64,000 nt of DNA from an uncultured bacterium (GTDB lineage: Bacteria > Planctomycetota > UBA8742 > UBA2392), in assembly GCA_938014885.1 (NCBI GenBank), contig CALLQI010000023.1:1-64000 (forward strand), given 5' to 3'. This document shows, one piece after another, positions 7,827-16,371 of this stretch (positions are counted from its first letter, which is position 1; each line of letters opens with the position of its first letter). A program made the position numbers and the translations under genes. The notes beneath the pieces were generated by a model. It saw only the letters and a program-made list of their open reading frames with translations. It was not told where the DNA came from and searched no databases.

Positions 7827-8993
7827 CTAGAACAACGGCAGGCCGGTAAGCGCCTTGCCGATGAAGTCATTCAGGTGATCGACCGTCGGCGCCATCACCC
7901 AGCCCGCGCGGGCATCGCGGAACAGCCGCTCAACGGGCAGATGGTGGCTGAACGCCGCGCCGCCGCAGGCCTTCATGGCCAGGTCTGTCACGTTCACGGC
8001 GGTGTCGATGGCGGTGTGACGGCTTTGCAGCACGCGCAGCGGCGTCATGGCGTCCGGTGATTCCATCTCGCCCACCGCGTAGCCCAGCAATGCTCGGCTG
8101 CGGTCCGTTGCTACCGACATCTCAGTCAAGCGCGCGCGCAGGTTGGGCAGGTCGCGCAACTTCTGGCCCGTGAAATCAAACCCGGCGGCCTGCATGTGGC
8201 CGCTGGTCAGCTCAATCGATTTCAGGCACAGGCCGTGGCTCATGGCGCTGGTGCCCACCACGAACCAGGGCAGCACCACCTGCAGCATGCCGTCAGCGCC
8301 TTTGCCGTTCTCGGTGATCAGGTCGCCGGCGGGCACGCTGTAGCCCTTCAGGTTCACGGGCGCGCTGTCGTTGCCGCGCAGGCCCACGCCCTTGAACTCG
8401 CCCTGGATTTCAATGCCGGGCTTGCCGTTGCGCACCAGATACAAGGTGCTGGCCAGCGGTGTCGTTGCGCCGGGCATCCGCGCGCTGCTGACGTAGCTGC
8501 TGGCCGCGCGGGCGGTGGTCACCCAGCTTTTGCTGGCGTCGGTCTTGAAGTTCGCGCCGTCGGCGGTGAGGCCGCTGCTGGGCGCCCAGAACTGGCTGCG
8601 TGATCCCTTTTCGCTGAAGGCCAGCGTCGTCAGGTGTTTGCCCGTGGCGGCTTCCTTCAACACGGCAGCCTTGTCCTTCAACGTTGCGCTGGCACCAATC
8701 TGCTGTGCGGCCGTCACGTGCATCACGTAGATCATGGCGGTGCTGGCGCATTCTTTGGCGAGCTCTTCGGTCACGGCCGCAAACGTGCGGGGCGGCTGTC
8801 CCTTGCCCCCGAACTCAGGGCTGATGCACAGGCCAAGCAGGCCGGCCTGCGCGAGGGCATCGATGCTTTCTTTTGGGTAGCGGCCTTTGGAGTCAACGTC
8901 GGCCGCGTGCTTTGCAAGTACTTCGCGGGCGATGCCTGCCGCGGTGTCTGCGAGTTTCTGCTGATCGGCATTCAAGCCATACAAATGCGCCAT
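7827..8993 (-). CDS. Acyl-CoA dehydrogenase-family flavoprotein
   Basis: The 388-residue product has the three-part acyl-CoA dehydrogenase layout. An N-terminal helical domain (YPKESIDALAQAGLLGLCIS, EFGGKG) leads to a beta middle (LTTLAFSEKGSRSQFW, then GVGLRGNDSAPVNLKGYSVP) and a C-terminal helical bundle (DRSRALLGYAVGEMES, MKACGGAAFSHHLPVERLFRDARAG). The usual YEGT segment near the catalytic glutamate reads APTVDHLNDF, so classical dehydrogenation is uncertain and a monooxygenase-like reaction is possible. The ATG at 8993 follows a good AGGAG. A perfect 8-bp inverted repeat abuts that ribosome-binding site. It is probably first gene of the minus-strand run. Confidence 0.82.
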   Translation of the reverse strand: MAHLYGLNADQQKLADTAAGIAREVLAKHAADVDSKGRYPKESIDALAQAGLLGLCISPEFGGKGQPPRTFAAVTEELAKECASTAMIYVMHVTAAQQIGASATLKDKAAVLKEAATGKHLTTLAFSEKGSRSQFWAPSSGLTADGANFKTDASKSWVTTARAASSYVSSARMPGATTPLASTLYLVRNGKPGIEIQGEFKGVGLRGNDSAPVNLKGYSVPAGDLITENGKGADGMLQVVLPWFVVGTSAMSHGLCLKSIELTSGHMQAAGFDFTGQKLRDLPNLRARLTEMSVATDRSRALLGYAVGEMESPDAMTPLRVLQSRHTAIDTAVNVTDLAMKACGGAAFSHHLPVERLFRDARAGWVMAPTVDHLNDFIGKALTGLPLF

Positions 8994-9004
8994 GATGGGC
9001 TCCT

Positions 9005-9024
9005 GTTCCGCGCCGACGCGGAAC
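9005..9024 (-). promoter_or_regulatory. Inverted repeat next to the ACAD ribosome-binding site
   Basis: GTTCCGCG and CGCGGAAC are perfect 8-bp arms around a 4-nt loop, ending right before the AGGAG of the acyl-CoA dehydrogenase-like gene. It could be an operator or an RNA hairpin controlling access to the ribosome-binding site. The remaining 260 bp up to 9286 show no gene and presumably hold divergent promoters. Confidence 0.4.
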
Positions 9025-9286
9025 GTGCCCGCGCGGCTTAGTGATAGTTGAAAGAGAGTTTCAGCCTTTGACTGCACGAGAAGGCAAACGCCCCTCAGCG
9101 AAACGGCAGTCAGCGGAATGGAGATGTGGCCGGCATGCTGACAGTTTGGCGCGCGCGGAGCCCCCGTCAATCTTCGAATTGTAAACCGTTGGTCACGATT
9201 TCATGTCAGCGCTGAACCTTGTGGCCGGTGGCTCGTTAGCAGGGGTGCCATCCCGGGGCGAGTTCTGAGGCTTCAAGGAACTTGCC

Positions 9287-10984
9287 ATGGCATTCCAGTC
9301 TGATGCACCCGCTACTTCGTTCGTTGCACAGCCCGTCTCCGCTTCGACGCCTGATGACACGCAGGTTGTAGAAGCCCCGCTCAAGAGTGTGCCGTGGGTG
9401 GCGATCGCGCTTGCCGCGCACATGGTGCTGCTGATCATCGCATGGTTCGTGCTGCCGCAGGCCCCCGCGCGGGCCGAGAACCACGTGATTCACGCATCAC
9501 GCGAACAGATCCCGCTGCCGCCGCCACCCCAGCAGCCGCCGGAAGAGAACCTGAAGTTCGACCAGGAAAAGGTCGAAACCAAGGACCCGACGCAGGACGA
9601 AATGATCGTTCCTGATGCCAAGGATGACCACGCCGAAGACCCCAACGACAAACCCAACCGCGACCTGGCCGACAACCCCAACGACGACCCCAGCAAGCAT
9701 GAATCGCCGCACCCGAACCGGGACTCCAGCACCAGCGCAACCGGCCTGGGTGGCGGGGCGGGCGGTGGCGGCGGACGCGGCGGCAACGGCGGGCTGGATT
9801 TCCGTCGCCCTCCCGGGCACGGCGGGCCAGGGACCAAGTTTCCTGAACAGACGAAGGCCGCCCTTGACTGGTTGAAAGACCACCAGAACAAGGAAGGACA
9901 CTGGAGCGCCACCACCTTCAGCGACGACACCAGCCGCAAGGGGGCGCGCAAGACCCACAACATTGAGTTCGTGCAGCCCGGCTATCGCACCGGCGACACG
10001 GGTTGGGAAGGCGTGGTCGATGTGGGCCTGACAGGCCTGTCAGTGCTGGCCTTTACCGGCGCGGGGTACGACCACAAGGAAAGCAAAGAGTACCGCAACC
10101 CTTACAAAGACACGCTGCGGCGTGCGGCCATATACCTGATGCGCGTACAGCGAAACGACGGTGCTTTCGGTGCCATGGACGACGACGCCAGCATCTACAA
10201 CCACGCGATCTGCACGATGGCGATGGTTGAGTTGTACCTGCTGTCGAGTGACCAGAAGCTGTATTCGTACTGCGACCGCGCGATCCAGTTCCTGCTGGCG
10301 CAGCAGAACCCGGGCCTGGGCTGGCGCTACGACGCCCGCCGTCAGGAAAACGACACCAGCGTCACGGGCTGGATGGTGCTGACGCTGCACACCTGCGAAA
10401 TGGCTGGCTTCAAGTTCGACAAGGCGAAGGTCTATGCCGATGCGGACGCCTGGTTCAAGCTGGTGACTGTAGACGTCAAGGGTTACCCGCAGGTCGGCTA
10501 CGACGCGCCGGGCAACGGATGTTCGCGACTGCGCACCGCCATCGACACCTATGACTCGGTGCCCAGCATGGACGCTGTCTACGTCATGAGCTCACTTTTC
10601 ATGGGCACTTCCGATCTGCGTGACCCGACGGTGCAGTCGTTGGCCAAGGTCTGCACGCAGCCCGAGAACCTTCCGAAATGGGAGCTGAACAAGCTGGACT
10701 ACTACTACTGGTACTACGCCAGCAATGCGTTGTTCCAGGTCGGCGGCGCCAACTGGCAGCGCTGGGAACAGGGTGTCAGCGCCACCGTGCTGAAACACCA
10801 GCGCGGCTGGCACGACAAGGACCGCGCGGCCAACCTGATCACCGCGCAGACCCTGGACGAGCACGGAAGCTGGGACCCCGTGGACGCCTGGGGCAGCGTG
10901 GGCGGCAGGGTATACGCGACCGCGATCAACACCCTGACGTTGCAGACCTGGACGCGCTACCAGAAGTTGTTTGGCGACAAGTAA
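9287..10984 (+). CDS. Prenyltransferase/squalene-oxidase-repeat membrane protein
   Basis: The 565-residue product has one N-terminal membrane helix (about 33-55), a Pro/Asp/Asn-rich periplasmic linker and a Gly-rich hinge (about 152-166). The C-terminal domain has alpha/alpha-toroid repeats such as ALDWLKDHQNKEGHW, AIYLMRVQRNDGAFG and AIQFLLAQQNPGLGWRYDA. The N-terminus resembles the TonB-like anchors common on such planctomycete proteins. It does not carry the DDTA/DCTAE catalytic motif of squalene cyclases, so it is more likely a binding or scaffold domain than a cyclase. AAGGAA precedes the ATG. It diverges from the acyl-CoA dehydrogenase-like gene. Confidence 0.82.
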   Translation: MAFQSDAPATSFVAQPVSASTPDDTQVVEAPLKSVPWVAIALAAHMVLLIIAWFVLPQAPARAENHVIHASREQIPLPPPPQQPPEENLKFDQEKVETKDPTQDEMIVPDAKDDHAEDPNDKPNRDLADNPNDDPSKHESPHPNRDSSTSATGLGGGAGGGGGRGGNGGLDFRRPPGHGGPGTKFPEQTKAALDWLKDHQNKEGHWSATTFSDDTSRKGARKTHNIEFVQPGYRTGDTGWEGVVDVGLTGLSVLAFTGAGYDHKESKEYRNPYKDTLRRAAIYLMRVQRNDGAFGAMDDDASIYNHAICTMAMVELYLLSSDQKLYSYCDRAIQFLLAQQNPGLGWRYDARRQENDTSVTGWMVLTLHTCEMAGFKFDKAKVYADADAWFKLVTVDVKGYPQVGYDAPGNGCSRLRTAIDTYDSVPSMDAVYVMSSLFMGTSDLRDPTVQSLAKVCTQPENLPKWELNKLDYYYWYYASNALFQVGGANWQRWEQGVSATVLKHQRGWHDKDRAANLITAQTLDEHGSWDPVDAWGSVGGRVYATAINTLTLQTWTRYQKLFGDK

Positions 10985-11033
10985 GTACTGGGCCGCAAAC
11001 CCCGGGGGCCGAGCGGTCTCCGGGGTGATGCGT

Positions 11034-11735
11034 TCACGGGGCCAGCAGCAGGCCGGGCAATTCGCGGATGTCGTGAATCATCGCGTGCGCGGTTCTGAAC
11101 TCGTGGGCCTCACCGTAGCCATAGCTGCAACCGATGAACCACATGCCGTTGGCGGCCGCGGCTTCGGCATCGTGTACACGGTCGCCGACCATGACGCCGC
11201 GGCTGCTGCCGAGTTCGCGTTGCGCCTGGCCTACCAGGTTTGCCTTGTTGCGGCCGGGGACGGACTTGTCGCCGACGCAGGCGCGATGGCTGAACCAGCG
11301 ATCCAACCCGAACTGCTCAACCACGCAATCCATGTAGGGCTGGCTGCAGTTGCTGACCAGCGCAAGCTTCAGGCCCGCCTGTTTCAGCGTGTCCAGTACG
11401 TCCAGCGCGCCCTCAAACAGGCGGCCGACGCCGGTGGTCAGGAACTCGCGCTCATGCAGCGTGGTCTGATGATGCAGTTCCGGCGCGCGTTCGATCAGTG
11501 CTGGCGGCAGCAGCTGGCGATAGAAGTCGCTTGGGGGTTTGCCGATCTGCGCGCGAATCAGCGCAGCTTCCGGGGCAGCCTTCATGCCCGGAAGGCGGCC
11601 GGCGGCAATCAGCGATTCAAAGGCACGGGTAATTGCAACTACGCCGAAGTCGCCGCTATTGAGCAGCGTTCCATCCATGTCGAAGGTCACGGCGTGCAGC
11701 GGCGCGTCGCGCCAGGGCAGATTGTGCTGGTTCAC
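11034..11735 (-). CDS. HAD-superfamily phosphatase (phosphoglycolate phosphatase-like)
   Basis: The 233-residue product is read from a GTG at 11735, five bases after the rhomboid stop; the ATG at 11825 lies inside that gene. HAD motifs are clear: FDMDGTLLNSGD (nucleophile Asp and general acid), ALVSNCSQPYMD (motif II Ser/Asn), a lysine in the GRNKANLV region, and MVGDRVHDAEAAAANG (motif IV). The cap region between motifs I and II is helical, as in the Gph/YrfG group. The expected reaction is hydrolysis of a small phosphomonoester; the substrate cannot be told from sequence. Confidence 0.85.
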   Translation of the reverse strand: MNQHNLPWRDAPLHAVTFDMDGTLLNSGDFGVVAITRAFESLIAAGRLPGMKAAPEAALIRAQIGKPPSDFYRQLLPPALIERAPELHHQTTLHEREFLTTGVGRLFEGALDVLDTLKQAGLKLALVSNCSQPYMDCVVEQFGLDRWFSHRACVGDKSVPGRNKANLVGQAQRELGSSRGVMVGDRVHDAEAAAANGMWFIGCSYGYGEAHEFRTAHAMIHDIRELPGLLLAP

Positions 11736-11740
11736 GGTGC

Positions 11741-12454
11741 CTATTGCTCTTTCTCGGGTGGGGCCTTCTTTGCCAGCGCCAGCGCATACACGACCCCGAT
11801 TACGAAGCCGCCGATGTGCGCCCACCAGGCGACGCCCGCGCTGGCCTCATTGCTGCCGGTGAAGCTGAGCTTCAGTTCGGTGATCGCGTTGATGATGTTC
11901 ATGCCGATCCAGAACACGAAGTAAAAGAACGCGGGCACCCGCACAATCAGCGGAATCACGATAATCGGCACCACGCTGATCACCCGCGCGCGCGGGAACA
12001 ACAGAAAGAAGCCACCCATCACACCGGCAATCGCGCCAGACGCCCCCACCACAGGGATGTGCCCGTGGTCGCCCGCAAACGCAATCTGCGTGATGCCGGC
12101 AGCCAGCCCGCAGGCCATGTACACGATGAAGAAGCCCGCGTGGCCGAAACGGTCTTCGACGTTGGGGCCGAACACGAACAGCGAAAGCATGTTTCCCAGC
12201 AGGTGCCACAACCCGCCGTGCAGGAACATGCAGGTGACGAAGGGCGCGATATAGTCCACGCTGATGGCCGCACCCTTGGCCTGACCGCGGAACAGTCCTT
12301 CGTAGCGATCGGGCACGAGGCCCCATTGCATGAAGAAGGCGCTGGGGTCCGTGACCAGCAGTTGCTGGGTGAAGACGAAGATGTTCAGCGCGATCAGGAA
12401 CCAGGTGATCACCGGCCAGGTCTGCACGCGCTCGGTTGTCTTCAGCGGGAACAT
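11741..12454 (-). CDS. Rhomboid-family intramembrane serine protease
   Basis: The 237-residue product has six or seven membrane helices. The diagnostic residues are present: FLHGGLWHLLGNMLSLFVFG (the HxxxN oxyanion segment), VVGASGAIAGVMGG (GxSG with the catalytic Ser) and WWAHIGGFVIG (catalytic His). A cytoplasmic N-terminus (MFPLKTTERVQTW) is followed by the first helix at about 17-35. It cleaves membrane-embedded substrates; the target is unknown. It is transcribed with the HAD phosphatase 5 bp downstream. Only 34 bp separate it from the divergent NrdD-like gene. Confidence 0.92.
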   Translation of the reverse strand: MFPLKTTERVQTWPVITWFLIALNIFVFTQQLLVTDPSAFFMQWGLVPDRYEGLFRGQAKGAAISVDYIAPFVTCMFLHGGLWHLLGNMLSLFVFGPNVEDRFGHAGFFIVYMACGLAAGITQIAFAGDHGHIPVVGASGAIAGVMGGFFLLFPRARVISVVPIIVIPLIVRVPAFFYFVFWIGMNIINAITELKLSFTGSNEASAGVAWWAHIGGFVIGVVYALALAKKAPPEKEQ

Positions 12455-12488
12455 GCCGCAAGGTTAGCACGCGGGACTGCCCCTTGGA

Positions 12489-14714
12489 ATGCGCGCCTGT
12501 CAGCCGTTTGTTGATGCCTTCAAGCTTGCAATGTCGCGCCCGTTGCTATTCTTCGCGCGCCCGGAGATCGCCGTGGGAAAAGTCAGCCAGGTCGTCAACC
12601 GCAACGGCGAAGTCGTGCCGTTCCGCCGCAATCGCGTGGTGCGCGCGATACTGGCCGCGGTACGCGCCGCGGGCAGCAAAGACGAATGGGTGGCCGACAA
12701 GCTGGCGGACATGGTCGTCTACTTCCTTGACGCGCAGCACGGCGACGGCCCTGCGCCCAGCGCCGATGACGTGGATGACACCATCGAACGCGCGCTGCTT
12801 TCGTCGCCTGAACTCACGGTGATCGCGCAGTCCTTCATCGCCGGGCGTCGCCAGCGCCGTGAAATCCGCGAGTTGCAAGACGCAGCACCCGACGGCGAAG
12901 GCCCGCAAGTCACACAACACGAGCGCGGGGTGGGAAGCTGGGATCGCGCGCGAATCGCGGCCGCACTGATGCGCGAAAATGGCCTGGACGCCACGCGCGC
13001 CATGGAAGTCGCCGAAGCCGTCGAACAGAAAGTGAACGCGCTGCAACTGCCGCGGATTACCACGGGGCTGGTTCGCGAGCTTGCGGACGTGGAGTTGCTG
13101 TCGCGCGGCCTGAGTCGTGAGCCCGGCGGCATCACGGTGCCGCGCTATGACCTTGAACAGTGGGTGTTCCCGGGCGACGAGACCGATGCGCCGCCGGTGC
13201 CGCATCAGGCCGCGCTGTCGGACCGCGCGGCCCGGCGCGTCTTGGGCGAATACACGCTGCACAACGTGCTGCCCGCCAGTTCCCGGGACGCGCACATGGT
13301 CGGCAGCCTGCACTTTGAGGCGTTGCACGCCCCGGCCTCATTGCGCGCGGTGCGGCTGGATGCGCCGGCGCTGCTGCGCGCGGGCGCTGGCTTTGGCTTG
13401 CAACGACTGTTTGCGGAGGCTGCGGCGGGTACCGGCGCGGTGTTCGCGCGGCTGTCGGGTGTGGTATCCGCGCTGCGACAAGTCACGTCGGGAAGCATCG
13501 TGTTGCGCGGCCTTGACCGCGCGCTCAGCGCCAGTGAAGACGCGGAACTTGACCGCGCCGCGATCCAGAACGGGTTGCGACTGCTGGCCGCGCATGCGGG
13601 CAGCGGGCTGATTCTTGAGTGCGGCCCCCCGGGCAGCGCATCGCGCGACTTGGCCACGCGCATCCTGATTGACGCGCTGGCATCGGAAGAAGGTTCGCTG
13701 CGGCAGCAGGCGGGCATGGACCTTTGGGTGAACGCCGGCGCGTTTGCCGACCCCGCCCGGCGCTCACTGATTGAGCGCGCCTGCGCCGCTGCCAGCTTCT
13801 GCGGCGTTCCGGCCTTTCGGCTGCGCGACAGCGTGGCGCAAACGGGCCAGGGCCTGTTCGGTGAATCCGCGGGGGCCATTCCGCACAGTGCGGTGCTGGC
13901 GCGCGCAGGGCTGAACCTGGTGCGCAGCGCGCTGGACCTCGCGGCCGGGGCATTGCCCGAATACCTGGCGCGCCTTGACGAACAGCTAAGTGCCGCCGCC
14001 GACGGTCTTGCGGCGATGGTGACATGGCTTGAACGCGCCGCGATGCGCGACCTGCCTGACCCGGCACCTTCGGCAGCGCGCATGCTGCGGGCACTCGTGG
14101 GCTCAACGCGCGAGGTGCAACTGGTGCCGATCGGGCTTGGTATCGCGGCGGGCATACTGGGCGGGGACCACGACCCGGCCTCAGCGGCCTGGCAACGGAC
14201 GGCGCAGCAGGTGTTGAGCTATCTTGGCTTCAAGTTCGGCGAACGCTCGGCGCGGCGCGGGCTTGCGGGCAGTCTGGGCGCCACGATCGACGATGGCGTC
14301 TGCGCCCGGCTGGCGCGTGAAGACGCCGCGCGCCTGGCCCGCATCCAGCCCGATGCGCCGCTTCGGCTTCGACTGGCAGCAGCCGAGGCATACCGCCCCG
14401 GGGCGGCACTGGATGCGTCCACGCCGATATCCGCCAGGCTTGAGCCCGAATCCGCGTTGCACGGGCTGCTCGGGCGCGACGCGGAGTGCGGCACGGGCAA
14501 TGACGAGTCCCCCACAGCGGCCGCGGTAATGCAGCAGCTGCGCGACTGCCTGTCCGAAGGCGGCCCGCAGCCTGTGAAGGTCGCGGTCACAGTGCGCGCG
14601 CGCACCTGCCGTGACTGCGGCACGCGCTTTCCCGCCCATCGCGATTCGTGCCCGGTCTGCGGCAGCACAAGCTGGGCGGTGCCACCCGGCCAGCGAAGCC
14701 TGTTCGGCGGCTAG
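12489..14714 (+). CDS. Degenerate NrdD-like protein with two ATP-cone domains
   Basis: The 741-residue product starts with an ATP-cone (about 32-120: VNRNGEVVPFRRNRVVRAIL) and a second ATP-cone-like unit (about 145-208: WDRARIAAALMRENGLDATR). A large Ala-rich domain follows with the general size of class III anaerobic ribonucleotide reductase. A C-terminal zinc ribbon is CRDCG at 707 and CPVCG at 721. In true NrdD the chain continues after the ribbon to a glycyl-radical site of RVxGYL type. Here it ends SLFGG with no such loop. It is therefore an NrdD relative that probably cannot carry the radical, perhaps a nucleotide-sensing protein. The start is uncertain; ATG or GTG codons within the next 30 codons also fit. 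Confidence 0.65.
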   Translation: MRACQPFVDAFKLAMSRPLLFFARPEIAVGKVSQVVNRNGEVVPFRRNRVVRAILAAVRAAGSKDEWVADKLADMVVYFLDAQHGDGPAPSADDVDDTIERALLSSPELTVIAQSFIAGRRQRREIRELQDAAPDGEGPQVTQHERGVGSWDRARIAAALMRENGLDATRAMEVAEAVEQKVNALQLPRITTGLVRELADVELLSRGLSREPGGITVPRYDLEQWVFPGDETDAPPVPHQAALSDRAARRVLGEYTLHNVLPASSRDAHMVGSLHFEALHAPASLRAVRLDAPALLRAGAGFGLQRLFAEAAAGTGAVFARLSGVVSALRQVTSGSIVLRGLDRALSASEDAELDRAAIQNGLRLLAAHAGSGLILECGPPGSASRDLATRILIDALASEEGSLRQQAGMDLWVNAGAFADPARRSLIERACAAASFCGVPAFRLRDSVAQTGQGLFGESAGAIPHSAVLARAGLNLVRSALDLAAGALPEYLARLDEQLSAAADGLAAMVTWLERAAMRDLPDPAPSAARMLRALVGSTREVQLVPIGLGIAAGILGGDHDPASAAWQRTAQQVLSYLGFKFGERSARRGLAGSLGATIDDGVCARLAREDAARLARIQPDAPLRLRLAAAEAYRPGAALDASTPISARLEPESALHGLLGRDAECGTGNDESPTAAAVMQQLRDCLSEGGPQPVKVAVTVRARTCRDCGTRFPAHRDSCPVCGSTSWAVPPGQRSLFGG

Positions 14715-14763
14715 CGGTGCGGTATACTCGTCATCCCTGTTTGACCCCGTCTTTGGCTGACCG

Positions 14764-16284
14764 ATGATCCGCGCCTGCATCCTTCCCGTATTGCTGCTTT
14801 CTCTTCTTGTGGCCGCGTGCACGACAACTGCGCCGGCCGGCAACAATCGTCCTGACAACACTGGCGGCACAACTGACGTTGACGTTCCTGACGCGACAAC
14901 CGGCCCCACCAGCATCAAAGAACTCACGCATTCACCCGAAGAGGCCGTCCAGTTCATCCGTCGCTATGAGTATTTGTCCGTAGGCCTGATCAACTACTAC
15001 GACCCGGGCAAGACCGAGCTGATCAGCCGCGAATTCACCGGCGAAAGCGTCGTGTTTCGCCTAGATAACACCGGCGACAACGGCATGTTTCACAGTGCCG
15101 CCGTCGAGCGCGCCGTGGAGTTGATGGACGAAAACGGTTGGCCCGAAGCACACCTGAAACACGAAAACTCGCGCGAGCAGCACATGGCGCTCGTGCGCAT
15201 CGAAAGCATCGGCATCCCGGCGGGCGCGCGCGCGGGCGACACCATTCCCGTGCGCATTGTGTGCCTGGGCGACGCCACCGATATCCGCGGCGGCTACATC
15301 TATCCCACGCCGTTGCGAAACAAACTGGGCAAGACCATCGCGGTCATGCCCGGGACAACCCTGCCGCTCAACCCCGCAAAGTTCAATGCAGGCGAACTGA
15401 CGCCTGAGCAACTCGAAGAAGCCAAGCTGATCGAACGCCGCGACCTCGGCACAGGCACAGGCGCGGTTTTCATCCTGCGCGCGGCCGCAAAACTTTCGTC
15501 GAACATCAGCACCGATGACCTTTCGTCGGACCAGATCATCCTGGACCTGATTCGCGAAGTCCCCGTCGAAGGCAAGAAAGAGCCGGAACGCGTCCGTACA
15601 CTGTCCAGCGAGCTGGTGCCCGACGTGCTGGAGAGCATCCAGCGCGAAATGAGCCTGCTCGGCTTCACGGTCGAAGCCGAAGAACGCTTGGACAAACTTG
15701 TGATCAAGCCTGTCGGCGTCCGCGAGGCCTCACTGCGCGAAGTGTATCAGGTGCTGGAGGGCATTCGCGTTGTCGTGAGGCCGCGCAACCGCATCATCAT
15801 CGTTTTCGACGAGAATCTTTTTCGCGTCGCGATGTACGGGCCGGTACAGCACCGCATGCTGCTGGACTCGGTGTCCATGACCGTAGACCCGTTCACAGAG
15901 AACAAGCCTGTCCCCTACCAGCTTCCATTCCGCGTGAGTTGTCGCGTGCTGCAGCGGGCTGAACCCGGGCGATCCAAGCAGTTCGGGGTTCCCAACGCTG
16001 AAGACGAACGCCTTGGTCGCAAGCCCGATGGAAACAAGGGCCGCGTGCGCCTGACCTGGAGCCGCTGGAAGAACGGCAAAGTGGTGGAAGATAAGGAAGA
16101 AGAGTTCGACACCACAGACATCAGCGAAATCCTGCGCATCCTGTGGGTCCGCGGCATGGGTCCGCGCGAAGTTCTGGGCTTCGTGGTGCGCGCCGAAGCC
16201 ACGATGGCCGTGAACGCCGAGCTCGGGTTCAATTACCGCAAAGTTGACATGGACGCGCTGATCGAAGAGCACACGGGCCGTTGA
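14764..16284 (+). CDS. FlgI (flagellar P-ring)-like lipoprotein
   Basis: The 506-residue product has a signal peptide ending in a lipobox (LLVAAC, Cys19), so it is probably a lipoprotein. Residues of about 140-190 (VRIESIGIPAGARAGDTIPV, then CLGDATDIRGGYIYPTPLR) match the pattern of FlgI P-ring proteins (PPFxxxGxxxDVxVSSxGDAxSLxGGxLxxTPL). Flagellar FlgI is not a lipoprotein of this kind, and no flagellar gene is nearby. The C-terminal 150 residues, rich in charged segments, are not typical of FlgI. It may form or bind a periplasmic ring around a non-flagellar machine. It lies 49 bp after the NrdD-like gene. Confidence 0.65.
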   Translation: MIRACILPVLLLSLLVAACTTTAPAGNNRPDNTGGTTDVDVPDATTGPTSIKELTHSPEEAVQFIRRYEYLSVGLINYYDPGKTELISREFTGESVVFRLDNTGDNGMFHSAAVERAVELMDENGWPEAHLKHENSREQHMALVRIESIGIPAGARAGDTIPVRIVCLGDATDIRGGYIYPTPLRNKLGKTIAVMPGTTLPLNPAKFNAGELTPEQLEEAKLIERRDLGTGTGAVFILRAAAKLSSNISTDDLSSDQIILDLIREVPVEGKKEPERVRTLSSELVPDVLESIQREMSLLGFTVEAEERLDKLVIKPVGVREASLREVYQVLEGIRVVVRPRNRIIIVFDENLFRVAMYGPVQHRMLLDSVSMTVDPFTENKPVPYQLPFRVSCRVLQRAEPGRSKQFGVPNAEDERLGRKPDGNKGRVRLTWSRWKNGKVVEDKEEEFDTTDISEILRILWVRGMGPREVLGFVVRAEATMAVNAELGFNYRKVDMDALIEEHTGR

Positions 16285-16300
16285 TCGCACACCCAAAGAC

Positions 16301-16328
16301 AACGGGCGCCCGCACCGGTGCGCCCGTT
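16301..16328. terminator. Hairpin between convergent genes
   Basis: AACGGGCGC and GCGCCCGTT form a 9-bp stem around a GC-rich loop. There is no long T run, so termination efficiency is uncertain. Confidence 0.5.
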
Positions 16329-16371
16329 CTGGCGATACCCCACGGTTATCGCCTGTCTTTGTGAGCCGGCG

